Origin: Dimorphilus gyrociliatus
Taxonomy: Eukaryota; Annelida; Polychaeta; Dinophilidae
Assembly (NCBI GenBank): GCA_904063045.1
Contig: CAJFCJ010000001.1
Coordinates: forward strand, 317,501-381,500
Length of the DNA stretch: 64,000 nt
Direction of reading: 5' to 3'
Shown here: one piece after another, positions 26,500 to 38,289 of the stretch
Layout: every line of letters starts with the position of its first letter
How positions within the stretch are numbered: position 1 is the stretch's first letter
The notes under the pieces: model-generated
What the model was told of the DNA's origin: nothing
Database searches by the model: none
The model's input: the letters and a program-made list of their open reading frames with translations, nothing else
Position numbers and translations under genes: made by a program

Positions 26500-27415
26500 A
26501 TGAAAGTTTTCATAGTCGTACTTGCTTTGACTGTACTCGCATCAGCATTGGTAACCGGAGAGGAATTGAGAAGAAGACGATCTGATTCCTCCCGTATGAA
26601 TGAAGTTAGGAGGCGCTCCAGTGAAGTTCGGCGTCGTTCCACAGATTCTATTCCAAAGAATGATAGAGTCCGTGTTGAAACTATCAGAAGGAGGTCCACA
26701 TCTGAGGGAGAGACGAGAAGATCGGTTACCGTAGGGGACAGAAGAGCAACAAGGAGGGTCGAAGATCGAAGAAGGGAGACTGATCTGACTAGACGAGGTA
26801 GAACGGAAAGGGTCGAAAGGAGACGAACGGATGGAGATCGGGTCAGAAGGGTGGATAATTTGGCACGCAAGCAGAGATTACCGAGTATCGTTGTAAGTTT
26901 ATAAATCTCCTATTTATTCATAAATTATTTGATTATAATTTATAGTTATTTATTTATATTAACAAATAGCTATTAATATATATATATATATATACTAATA
27001 TATACATATTTCAACATTTTACAAATATATGAACTCTTCAACTCCTATGATTTTAAATTTTCATATTTATTTCCATTTAAGCCCGTCAAACCCTACTGGG
27101 ACGCGTTTTCTGCTTGGAAGACCGCCGGAATGGAATCAATGTAGGCCTATATACTTTTTCTTTTATTAAATTATTTATAAAATTCCCCTATGAAAAATAC
27201 CCTGTGAACCGAATCAGTTCTCCAATATATTTATTTTACCGGTAGATAGTTGATATAGGCGTATATGTAAAGTTTTCTTTTTACCGCTTAATTAGCAAAT
27301 ATTTTTCTTCTTAAACAGATCGCTGGAAAATGTTGTAAAGGCGGCCAAAGTCGCAGCTTTAGGAATGAGTACTCTGATGATTAGCAGATCGGCGTTCTCT
27401 GTAAAGAACGTTTAA
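26500..27415 (+). CDS. Secreted arginine-rich repeat protein, family unknown
   Basis: Three exons, 26500-26892, 27082-27140 and 27319-27415, give 182 residues; the frame also runs upstream to 26365, but the ATG at 26500 starts a clear signal peptide (MKVFIVVLALTVLASALVTG). The mature part (about 21-127) is dominated by RRRS and RR(S/T/E) units separated by 3-15 polar residues, giving many dibasic or tribasic sites. The C-terminal 51 residues, from exons 2-3, are different: an aromatic patch (PYWDAFSAWK) and an amphipathic Ala/Val-rich helix-like stretch. I do not recognise it. It could be a peptide precursor cut at basic sites, an antimicrobial or a matrix protein. The antisense ORF at 26346-26870 is its shadow. 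Confidence 0.7.
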
Positions 27416-28110
27416 TTAGAGGAAAATCGAAAGTTTTCCGGCTGCACTAAATTAGTTTCTAGAAATGCTTCTTACCTTTTCCTCTCTGCGTTGTTCTTGT
27501 CTTTTTCTTCCTTTTTCTCTTTATCTCTTTCTAAATATAACAAGCATATTAGTCGTACGTATTTTATCTACAAGTATATATATAGTAAATATATATACTA
27601 ATATACATATATACCATCTATCAAAACTGATACACTGCACTTATTTTCTTTTCTCGCCTAGGCCTATACATAACGTACGAATGATTGCGAGCTATAGTTT
27701 GCATTCACCCTCTTACATGATTGATTATTAATCAACGCGGATGATAAAATATCTATAAACTGTAAATATAAATTAGATCTAATATAAACAGTATAAGTTG
27801 CATATTATGTGCACAATGCATAAAATGTAAGCTCACATAATAGATTAAGCATATTAAAACAAATTAGAGTATTTTTACAAAAATCTGATTAGGCCTAATC
27901 TCCTACTTTAACATGGCAAAATCCGTTGTATATATCAACAAAATAAATATATGATTCAATTCGCATCCTTTGGCAATGAATAAAAAGGAGCGTCGTGAGG
28001 ACAGCGCCGTCTATTGACGACGTTCGAAGAGATTTGCAGATTTTTTTGCAGTAGGCGTGCGGCGCACCGGCCACATTCTAGGCTTAATCGATCGAATTTA
28101 CCATGGAGGG
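27416..28110. other. Intergenic and 5' region of the galactosyltransferase gene
   Basis: AT-rich 3' UTR/intergenic DNA without a supportable ORF. A run TTTTTTTGCAG ending at 28050 looks like a splice acceptor, so a 5' exon of the next gene may lie in or upstream of this stretch. A near-match to the CGCCATCTA element is at 28005-28013 (CGCCGTCTA). Confidence 0.4.
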
Positions 28111-29732
28111 ATGCTCGGAAGGCGCGATGTTCCTCCTGTTCTCTTACTTCTTCTACTCATTATTCTCATATTGTTAACTCTCTCTCAAATTCTCGTCGTT
28201 CATCACGGTCGATTTAGAGCCACAGTTCGGGGAAGAGGCCGTGGAAGGACCGAATTAAGACGACTTGATATAAATCTCCAACAACTTCTACATCAAAACG
28301 TTCCGTCAATTGATACCCATCGAAAACTTTTGCAAAACGAAAGAAACGAGGCGAGAATTCGTAATATTTTACACAGAGCTTCAGAGGGAACGATACAAAT
28401 ATCTAATCGAACAGCTTCCAACCAACGATGTCCGCTTATACCGCCGAATTTGTGTAAGTTTCGATCAATACCCTTTTTCTCTCAATTTTCGCTGCGGATT
28501 AATGTAATATTCATAGACTTTTCACCTTTTTACCCATTTCGTACGACCTTTAACACTTTCCTCTCTCGACAGTTGGTCCCATAAGGGTCAATACCACTAC
28601 ACAATCATCTGATAGAGCTTCTGAGGAGCTAGAATTTGGTGGGAGTTGGCGTCCTAAGGACTGCATAGCAAGACACAAAGTAGCCGTAATAATACCTTAT
28701 CGCGATCGAAAGGAACATTTGACTATCCTCTTATCATATTTACATCCCATATTGCAAAGGCAGCAATTGGATTATCGTTTATTTGTTGTAGAGCAATTCG
28801 GCATTCAAACCTTTAATAAGGCAAGGATAATGAATGTCGCTTTTATAGAAGCTGCTAAGGTATATTCGTCTTCGTGCGTGGTCTTCCATGACGTTGACTT
28901 GATTCCTGAGGATGACCGCAACATGTACAGCTGCCCGGAACAACCTCGGCATATGTCAGTGGCTATCGACGAAATGGGATACAAGTAAGATAATTACCGT
29001 AGATGAAAGAGCGTTCTCCATAGTTGAAAGGCAGCGTTAAAAATAAAGCCTACAGCATAATTCTAAAATAAAATATACACCCAATACAACGAAAAGAGAA
29101 GAGAAAGAGCGAATAGAATTGCGCCATCTATTGATCAATAATCATTAAATCCCTCATCACGCAATCGCAAAACGCTCTCACCCAAACAGTATTTTACTCC
29201 TTTAATTTTTATGCTTAATACGTATATTTATGGACGACAGATTGGCCTACGAGGAATTAGTAGGAGGCGTGTTGGCAATGCGAAACGAGCACTTTGAACT
29301 AGTCAACGGCTACTCGAATTTATATTGGGGCTGGGGAGCAGAGGACGACGATATCGCCTACAGGTATGGAAATTACCGAATAGCATTCCATAGAGTTCAA
29401 CAAAACTTTCCCTCTCCCCTCTCATTTTTCCTTTTTCATTACGTTTGCTCTAATTAGACCTATTCACCGAATTTTCTATATTTTTTAGGATATTGTATTC
29501 CGGTTTGGTTATCAGTCGACCGCCAACGAGGATAGCACGCTACAAGATGGTTAAACACACGAAAAGAAAACCTTCCGATTGGAGAAAGAGAATTAGGCTC
29601 CTTTATACCGGAACTAGACGTCTACAATACGACGGCCTAAATAGTGTCCAGTATAAGCTCCTCTCTACTAAACTACACGATTCATATACTCATTTTTTAG
29701 TTGATATAGGCAAACCTCCTCAGGGCTTCTAG
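28111..29732 (+). CDS. Beta-1,4-galactosyltransferase (GT7 family)
   Basis: Four exons, 28111-28453, 28573-28984, 29241-29363 and 29489-29732, give about 373 residues. A type II signal anchor (about 8-30, Leu/Ile-rich) is followed by a stem and a Golgi-lumen catalytic domain. GT7 signatures are present: VIIPYRDRKEHL, FNKARIMNVAF, the metal-binding FHDVDLIPEDDRN, GGVLAM and WGWGAEDDD. The enzyme would move galactose or GalNAc from UDP-sugar to terminal GlcNAc in a beta-1,4 bond. Ala instead of Gly in WGWG(G/A)EDDD is within the range seen in invertebrate relatives. The reading frame continues upstream of ATG 28111 to an acceptor at 28050, so an upstream start is possible. AATAAA at 29845-29850. 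Confidence 0.9.
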
Positions 29733-30615
29733 GCCTGAAGGATATCAGGTGGTCAGCCCACCAACGCAGATGATTTTCTTTTATTTTCGTACATTTTGTT
29801 ACAAACTACTTCCATTTATTTGTAATAAGTCTCATAAGAATACAAATAAAATATCAAATGTACTATTGGTGTCATTTTATGTGCTTTATATTAGTAGTTA
29901 TGTACATTTAAAACTTTATATAGTCTCTTTGTTTATTTTTCTTCTTAATATAAACTAGACTGTGAGAAATTAGAATTTAGATTAAAGGTCTAAGCTTTTA
30001 AAATAGTTTTTAGGGAATTAGAAAGACGAGTGAGGTTCTAGTTAATGAGAAAATTACTCTGGAAAATAGATGATTCGAAAACTGCGCGCCAAGGGACAAC
30101 TGTTAAGCGTTTGGCAATTTTGCCTTTACTTGCCGTTATCGCTCATATAATAAGCTTCAAACGGTAAATAAATATGATTTTCTTACATATTCTTTTTAGA
30201 TAGTTTTTGTCAATCGTCATTTATGATTTCTATAAACTTCTTAATTGTTTACAACCCTAAGAGCGCCACCTATCGCATACAAAAAGCAAAATAAAGAGCA
30301 AAATAATCGATTGCGAATACGCCAACGTCGTTTTCTGTAGATTAATATTAATGAGCACAGTCACAGCTGCAAAGCGCCTGCTGGGTTTTTCGAACTCCAA
30401 AAGTAAGTCCATAAACCGGAATATTTTGTTGCAGTGCATTATCGATCTGGATTTATATTATCGTAGGAAAGGAATTTGAAAGAAATTGGCAGAAAATTGG
30501 GCGGCGTTCAGGTCGTTGTGAAGAAACAGCTGTTTTAAGATAATTAGTGCAGAAGTAGTCAAGTGATCTTTAGTTGTGTAGGATTATGTGGGACAATTAG
30601 AATCTAAAAGACAAT
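29733..30615. other. 3' UTR of the galactosyltransferase and upstream region of the transporter gene
   Basis: Contains AATAAA 29845-29850 and, closer to the next gene, a CTCF-core-like CGCCACCTA at 30264-30272. The last 150 bases are probably 5' UTR of the SLC12A8-like gene. No ORF with coding character. Confidence 0.5.
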
Positions 30616-33600
30616 ATGGAACAGTCTAGTCTAGTAGAGGATACAGAAGATAAGAGAAAAAAGGCACCAGATTGGGAGAGATTCGGTCTCAGTAATGAAC
30701 AACGTAAAGAGACAGAAAAAGGACAAGAAGTAGAAGGAATTTATCAAGATGATTCGCAAAGAAATGAACTTTTTAGCGAAGATCAGTCAGCTAGGAGTAA
30801 ACCATGGTGGATGTCCACATTTTTCATAACAGAACCTGTTTTATTTGGAACGTGGGATGGTGTATTTACATCATGTATGATAAATATATTTGGTGTGGTT
30901 ATCTTTTTACGAACAGGCTGGATGGTCGTAAGTATAAATAAAAGCAATTCCAATAATCTAGATTAATGAAGATGTTTTAGAATCTTTCACCTTTTATTAT
31001 CATTATTTACATTTCAGGGCAATGCTGGAATAGGCTTTTCTATGCTGATTATTCTCATGACCATTGCTGTAGCTTTAATAGCCGTTATGAGTGCTATAGG
31101 AGTATGTGAACGTTGTAGAATGGAAAGTGGCGGCGTATACTTTCTAATAAGTCATGTACTTGGTTCTCGGATAGGTGCTTCCGTCGGAATCGTCTATTGT
31201 TTTGGACAGGTTAGACTTTAAATGTCAAAATATGTTTTGCTCTTTCTAATCGATCAAATATGCTGGCTTATGTGTGAAATGTAAAGACAGCTGTTGCAAG
31301 AACAAACTACGGGATCGACACTAATTTTCATTATGATTAATCGTTTAAACGTTCACCATTTTTCTGTCGAATTTTTTTTTTATCTGTAAAACATTTTATT
31401 TATTTCATTTTGCTTTCTTCAGGCTGTCGCTTGCTCTTTATACGTTGTAGGTTTTGGAGAATCTATTGCCGCTCTATTCAATAACCACAACGAATGGGTT
31501 TCAAGAGGTATAGCCATTGGAGTAGTTTTCCTATTACTGGGTTTGTTTAATAATTTTTTCTAACCTAGTTACATAAAATTTACATATAACACTTTCCATG
31601 CAGGTATAAATGTAGCAGGAGTAAAATGGGTTATACGTCTTCAACTCCTATTGCTTACAATCCTATTCGTTGCCGTATTGGATTTTCTTGTTGGTAGTTT
31701 TGTCCATACTGATCCAGATCATGGATTTATTGGATATGATTCTTCAACGCTAGCTAACAATACCCATCCAGGTTATCTACCGGGTGAAACCTTTTTCACC
31801 GTGTTCGGTGTCTTCTTCCCAACGGCTACTGGAGTTTTTGCTGGTATTAACATGTCTGGAGATCTTAAGAATCCAGCAAGAAATATACCGATAGGCACTT
31901 TGTCTGCGGTTGGAGTGAGGTAAACACTCTAGAGATAACTTATTTTATTTGTTTTTTTTCTCGAATTAATCAAGGCTTTTATCTAATCAACAACTTAATC
32001 TTCTTAACGACAATATCTATGTTTTATTGCTTTCATTTAACCATTCCACAATGCTTAACTAACCAATATAACGCAGCTCCTTCCTTTATCTGGCTTTTTC
32101 CGTCGTTTTGGGCGCAACTTGCCTAAGAGACGTTTTACAAACGGATTATATGATTGCCGAAAAGGTTGGTTATTAGAAATAAAAATAAATACAAACACAA
32201 CTGTCTAATCATTCCAAAGTTATTATTTAAAAAAGAAACTGCATAATAAACAAGCTTTTATAGGTGGAAAGAGTGCATGATGGCTTTTATTTTGGGCTCT
32301 TTTTTTTCAAATAATCAACAGGTTTCCGTAGTTGGTGTTCTCTTCCTCTGTGGACTTTACATCTCCTCCATTTCGTCCTGTATGGGCGGTTTGTACGGAG
32401 CTCCACGGATTCTTCAATGCATAGCCACCGAGAACGTTATACCCCATCTCAAATTTCTTGGTCACGGGGTACGTGAATATGTATCGCAAAAGTAAATAAA
32501 CTTTCTTTCTTGTACTAGAGAAAGAAATGAAAATCCGATACATTTTCTGTATAGTACAGCAATTATAAAGTTGAAAATCACAAAATAAATCGGATTTACT
32601 CTATTTATATGCGATCATGTACATTTAACAATTATTTATTGCTTTACACCTTCTTTACCGCTCCCACTTCTGTGCACAATTTTCTCCTAATTTCACTTTT
32701 TATTAGACGCTTAATTCTTAACAATTTTTTTATTGTTTTTCGTATGATTTTCAAATTTTTAGCTTCATTTTTACAAAGTAAAAACAAAAACAAACAAAAA
32801 AAAGTGAAATAGACTTTTCTCAGATGATTTTTCTCTGTTGTTTTTCCCTCTCAATTGATTAAAGGTATCTGTTTTGGGCGTTATTTGGCTGTTCGGTCTC
32901 TATGTGGCATCGCTTTCCGGAGCGTCGGGAGCGTGTTCTCCCCGTGTTCTGCATGCTATTGCTGATTCAGGCGTAATTAAACCAATCGCGTTCCTGCAGC
33001 ATACAGTAAAAGTGAGTGCTTGCCTTAAGCAGATACGATTAACCTAACGTTTACTTTCTTTCATCCTCTTCCTTCGGCTTTGTTCTTTATCGTCTTCTTT
33101 ATATCATCTCTAATCATAAGATGATTATTGCTAATTTTATAAAATTAACTTTACCACAGAGAGGAGCGAATAAGGTTCCAGTATATGCTTTAGTAGTCGT
33201 CACACTCGTCACTCTCCTTTTCATCTTTATTGGAAATGTTAACACTCTTGGACCGATAGTAACCATGCCATTTATGTTGACTTACGCAGCCGTCGATTAT
33301 ACTTATTTTGCTCTTGCGATGAGTTTTGATAAGAGATCGAAACGAGAAAAGAGATATGCCGAAGGTCTCTTAGATTCTGAAGCTTCACCTGAGCATAAAT
33401 CAGCATCTGGGTATGGTTCAATCAAGAAAAAAGATGATTTAGATAATCTATTTCCGGAAAGAAGGCAGCACGAACCAGGACAACAGGTGCTGTAATGATA
33501 ATTCTCTATTACATCTTCATCTTATTGATAATCCAATTCAAACTATTTATTTTTATAGGAAGTTAAACCAACCAATGATCTAAATTCTCCAACCTTTTAC

Positions 33601-34233
33601 GAAACGGAGAAAAATCCTACTAACACTGACGATACCACAGGACTGTTGGATTCCAATGGTTTGTATTAAATGAGATAAAATTATTTAAAAATTAAATTAC
33701 TATTGGTTAAAAACTTTTAAACTAATGTAATGATAGCTCCAAGATCTGCCAATGCAGAAATTACCAGACAACCTCGATCCTTCTACTCATTCTTTTGCAA
33801 CCGTTGGTTTTCCCTCATTGGGGTAAGATTCATACCATATATTTGTTTGTATTTTGTATACAAGAATTAATAATGCCTATTTTCATTCATTTAGTGCGCT
33901 GCCTCCCTGCTTATTATGTTTAGTATTCAATGGATCTATGCTCTATGTAATATAGCTGTTGTTTCCGTTGTTTTCCTCTATATTGGTCAAACAAATCCGG
34001 GTGTCTTCCCTGGAATAGCAGAGTTTAGTCTATTTATATGGATAAGAGACGGAGTGAAAAATTGTTGTCGAAGGGGTGATGCCCCCCAAGAGCAAATGAT
34101 AATTCAATCCACCGGACCTAATTTGTGCACAAAGCCGGCTCAATTGACTGAAGATAACGAAGATTTTGCAGAAAGAGGACGATATCATCAATCAGAAGTG
34201 GTAAAACGAGAAAATTTCGATGACTACGATTAA
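30616..34233 (+). CDS. SLC12A8: SLC12A8-like solute carrier (cation-chloride cotransporter family)
   Basis: Multi-spanning membrane transporter. Exons: 30616-30927, 31018-31209, 31423-31540, 31604-31919, 32077-32164, then either 32322-32468 (A) or 32865-33011 (B), then 33160-33486, 33559-33658, 33737-33822 and 33895-34233. One isoform is 674 residues. The signature [14 protein letters not shown] and the following [16 protein letters not shown] are typical of SLC12A8 and separate it from NKCC/KCC members. The first ten membrane segments are followed by a hydrophilic cytosolic stretch and two further hydrophobic segments. Vertebrate SLC12A8 has been described as a polyamine/amino-acid and, more recently, a nicotinamide mononucleotide transporter; the substrate here is unknown. 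Exons A and B are homologous and probably mutually exclusive. A likely poly(A) signal is at 34720-34725. Confidence 0.9.
32322..32468 (+). CDS. Alternative exon A of the SLC12A8-like gene
   Basis: 147 nt, phase 0 at both ends, flanked by CAACAG and GTACGT. It encodes 49 residues starting [13 protein letters not shown] with the loop [14 protein letters not shown]. This is the version closest to the SLC12A8 sequence I know from vertebrates. It corresponds to a late transmembrane helix plus the following re-entrant or helical loop (about residues 343-391). Confidence 0.85.
32865..33011 (+). CDS. Alternative exon B of the SLC12A8-like gene
   Basis: 147 nt, phase 0 at both ends, acceptor TTGATTAAAG and donor GTGAGT. 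It encodes 49 residues starting [13 protein letters not shown] with the loop [13 protein letters not shown], clearly homologous to exon A: same length, same start, a two-residue shift in the loop, same SLC12-type PR(I/V)L motif. Splicing A or B, but not both, keeps the frame and the expected membrane topology. Confidence 0.8.
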
Positions 34234-35196
34234 AGAAATATGTGTATTAAAGAGAAAATCTATCACATTAAACGACAAAAAAGTGTTTGTTGTCTCACAA
34301 TATATCTTAACATATGTAATTGTATGCATATATCTATATAAGAACGAATATATCTATATCAACTGTATAGATACATACATATATTTAATTAACACATATA
34401 CTGTTTAAACAGTATTTATATATCTATGTAACTTTAACTGATATTATATAAAAAATTTTTATTTGTGGGCTGACCTGTATGAAAAAATTTTCTGACCTTT
34501 TCCCTCAAGAACTTTGCTTAAACGTTGTTCTACCAGGATTTATTTGTTGTTCTTGTATTACGATTATTATTACTATTACGTATTCTGTATATATCTATGA
34601 AAAAGGTGTATACAGTATATAGGAAATTTTAATGACAAAAAAAATTAAGCAATTGAATTTATTGCAGTCACAACAAAGTATATATATAACTTTTTTCCCC
34701 GATTTTTCTGTGATGCAAAAATAAACAATTAAAAATATCATAATCAATAAGAATCTTAATCTAATTGATCATCATTAAAACGTGCTATTTTTCAGTTTTT
34801 GCAGTTGTAGGAAAATGTAAAAAAAAGATATATAACTTGCAGCCTAAAAGAGAAAAAGGATAAAAAGAATCGAGAATTGGAATATAAACTTGTATTTTGT
34901 ATCTTGATATAATTTTTTGTAAAAAGGGAACTGTCTAGAGCCGTAATGCTGCCTCGAGGGAATAAAAATACGCCGACTAGCGCCGCCAACTGCAAGAGGA
35001 TACAGACCCGATTTAGCCCAATGTATTTCTCTTGGATTCACTAAGAGCGGTGAAAAGGTACGAAGAAAAGAAGACGTCTGCTCATTATCTTTGAAAGAGC
35101 TTTGAAAAAACAGGCAGGTGGTTTTCGTCCGCCACTTTTCATTTTGTATCCGTTTAATAAAAGACATCTAATAATATAACAGTATATATATATATA

Positions 35197-35235
<39 letters not shown>

Positions 35236-35513
35236 TTTATAGAATATGTACATGTATACTCTTTATATCGTATAAATACAATAAGTAAGCATATGCTATT
35301 GTATTTATATCAATATATGCGCTGTATATATATATGTGTGTTATACATACATTTATACTATATACAGTATATATATATATATATACAGTATATAAGAATA
35401 TATATAGTTTTATGTGCCATGTCTATATTTATACATTTTTTTTTTGCTTTTATATTTACGTTTTTTATTTTAAAGCCAGACGAAGGAGACTAATAAGAAG
35501 CTCTCGTCTCTCA
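34234..35513. other. 3' UTR and AT-rich intergenic DNA
   Basis: 3' UTR of the transporter (AATAAA at 34720-34725), then TA-repeat-rich DNA (35203-35232 and 35370-35405). A TTTTTTATTTTAAAG at about 35461-35475 could be an acceptor for the exon that carries the next start codon. Confidence 0.5.
35203..35232. repeat. (TA)n microsatellite
   Basis: About 15 uninterrupted TA units between the transporter and the ankyrin gene. Confidence 0.85.
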
Positions 35514-37066
35514 ATGAGGGTGTTTGTCGATGAAAATATACGGTTATCAGCTTTTATACATGGTTTGCATAATCGAGATGCTAGCCTAGTGAAATCTGTA
35601 ATACGATATGGATTAGATATCAATGCATCTTTGCCGAATACCTGTCAGGTATATATGCACTAAAACGTTTTAATATAAAACTTGTCTTTTCATTAACCAA
35701 TAAGCTCTAATTAGTCATAAGCATTGTGAAAATAAAGATTTATATTGATCCGTCCTTCAGAATGGCAATGGACTAAATAATTGAAACATCTAATAAAATA
35801 AACACTGTTTTATGATCATTTTAAACGTTCAACCCTTTTTTGTTTTCAAATACACTTAAATATTTCAGGAAAATTAGTAGGCCTAAAAAGATATTTTTAT
35901 AGTATCATTACCTACTGCACTTTTATCCTGTGCATGCGCGTATAGATTTTCTTTTCGTACTTTCTTCCTCGTAACCTGAAAAGTTTAACCTAAAAATTTT
36001 ACAGCTCTTGGAATAAAATAAATAGAAAAACATCACGTGACGTTGATAATCCAAAAATATATTTTATATAATCGGTTATTTTGCGTGAAAAGCAAATTTA
36101 ATTAAGAATTTCTATGGTAGAATCCTATTAAAAACAAAATGATTGTTTTTTTTATAACAGGAAACGCCCTTACAATATTCTGTTAGGAGAGCTCATTTAG
36201 AAATAGTTGAAATATTACTAGAGACAAATGAAGTTGATTTAAAGAAGAGATCAGCGTCGAATCAGTCTATTTTGGATGAATCAATAGCCGGCTGGCTGGC
36301 AGGAGGATCGGAGTGTACAAATTCTAGAAGATTTCGTATTATAAAGTAAATAAATCGAATTATTATGCACCTGTATTGCGAATAGTATAATTTCCCCAAA
36401 AATCTTACTGATTTCCCTTGCGTTTCCTCTATCAGGTGCTTATTGAAAGCTGGAACGAATCGTTTAAATGAGACTCAACTAGAAAGTTTACTCTATCCCT
36501 TAGGCCTAATTGCTAGAGGTGAAAAATTACAAAAGTTAGTAAAAGCAGCATGCCAGGACGGCTGCCAGGAAATTCGAGACAGTATACTATCTTGCGTAAT
36601 CAAGCAAAAATTACTAAAGCGCCGACCCCTGCAGCTTCTATTGGAGTATGGTGCAAAACCTGAGAACTCAATAGGAACGTTTATGAACTCTCTGATCCTA
36701 CCGACCGACAACTTAATTACAATCATTCGATCGACTAATGACCGCTTAATTCTTAAATCGATTGAAAACCGTTTGAATACGGATATAGCACGTCTAGAAC
36801 GTTATTGGAAAGAGAACAAGCTTCTTTTACAATTACTCATTGAATGTGATTGCCGTTTACATTTAATACTCTCAACCTTCCTTTACCGTCACCATTCGGA
36901 TATATATAAATTATATAAATCTAAAAGATTTAGGCCTAGAAGCTTGAAAAGCCTTTGTAGATTTGTGGTAAGAAATTACCTGCAACCGAACGTTTACTAT
37001 GGATTAAGAATATTAAGAGCTCCGCCTCGTCTACGTTATATACTGTTATTAGAAGATATTGGTTAA
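35514..37066 (+). CDS. Ankyrin-repeat and SOCS-box protein (ASB-like)
   Basis: Three exons, 35514-35648, 36161-36345 and 36436-37066, give about 316 residues. The N-terminal half carries ankyrin-type repeats (SAFIHGLHNRDASLVKSVIR, then TPLQYSVRRAHLEIVEILLE, then LLKAGTNRLN). The last 45 residues form a SOCS box: PRSLKSLCRFVVRNYL, a spacer and then PPRLRYILLLE. ASB proteins use the SOCS box to recruit elongin B/C and cullin-5 and act as substrate receptors of ubiquitin ligases (family knowledge). The middle is divergent and the number of true ankyrin repeats is unclear. The open frame extends upstream of the chosen ATG through an acceptor-like site, so a 5' coding exon cannot be excluded. Poly(A) signal AATAAA at 37302-37307. 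Confidence 0.8.
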
Positions 37067-37530
37067 ATTTGAAAGAAGGCTCTATAATGAAGAGATATCT
37101 TTACTGAACTTGTCAATTAAATAAGAAAAAAAAGAAAACTATAAGCCTATGATTTAGAATGAAAGAAATATATATAAGGGAGTAAAAATTAGCAGCTAAG
37201 GTGGATTGTGGATTGTCTCAGAACTAGCAACGTCAACGAACTGTATTTTTTTTTATGTCATTTTAAATATTTTTCCTCGGTTTCCAGAGTTATTCCTAAA
37301 CAATAAAACTTTTTTAATATTTTTTTTGTCATATCTGTAGAGATTGACTGAATTTTGTTTTTTTTCGTTGGCACTGTGCGTAGAAAAGAAAAAACAAACA
37401 AACAAATAAAAAGAACAATCTTCATCAACTTCCTTCTCCGTGCTGTCCTTCTTTGTCTCTTCTCTAACATATTCTCTTTTTTATTTAAATTCTCTGCAGT
37501 ATCCGGAAACATATGTCCTATTCTGCTTAT

Positions 37531-37566
<36 letters not shown>

Positions 37567-38289
37567 ACATTTACACTCACTCTTTCTCTCTTTCTTACTT
37601 CTTCTTTCTTGCTATCTTTTTATCTTTTGCCTCTTAATTCTTGCATCTCAATTCCCTAAATCTCTCTCCAACTCGCTAACTTTTTTCCATTCATTCATCC
37701 TTCATTCCTTCAATCTATCTCTCTTTCTCTCTCCTCGTATTTCCTCTCCTCTTTCTTCTATGTACTTTCTTTTTCTTCGTAGCTGTTTCTTACATTTAAC
37801 GGCTTCCTCTTAAGTATTTTTTTGAATTTTTTAAGATATCTGCACGCTGATTACTCCTTAAGAAATTCTCTTTTGTAGTTTTTTTTTATAAAAAGCAATT
37901 TTTTGTTTGTGTCTTTATATATCATTTTTTTAAAAGGTTCAATCCTTTAACAAATTTTCACCTTCTAAAACTCTTCTTTGACCCCTCGATATTATATTGA
38001 GAAGGACGAGTATCTGGTCCAATTTCTGATCCATTTTATTAACCTATATAGAAGAAAAATTCCAAAATAAGACAGATAAAGACTATTGTTATATAAGAAC
38101 GACAACTTGAAACTATTTTTTATATAGTTTCCATATAGAGAAAGTAAGAAAAAAAAATCGTCCAGACTTCTGCTAACTGTCAAATCGAGTGTCTCTATTT
38201 ATATTAGACGGTTTTAGATTTAGCGTTCGAACGGCGTTAACCAATGATTTATAAGTAGTAAAAATAGATTTGAAGTGCCATTGACCCTA
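37067..38289. other. Convergent 3' UTRs with a CT microsatellite
   Basis: Tail-to-tail gap between the ankyrin/SOCS gene and the Kv7 gene. AATAAA for the first is at 37302-37307; a reverse AATAAA (TTTATT, 38035-38040) serves the second. Pyrimidine-rich low-complexity DNA fills about 37530-37800. No gene. Confidence 0.6.
37530..37563. repeat. (CT)n microsatellite
   Basis: Uninterrupted TC/CT units inside a longer pyrimidine-rich tract. Confidence 0.85.

Noticed and set aside
26346-26870. Long minus-strand ORF of 174 codons
   Set aside because: Antisense shadow of the arginine-rich secreted protein; its Leu/Ser-rich composition is the complement of Arg codons.
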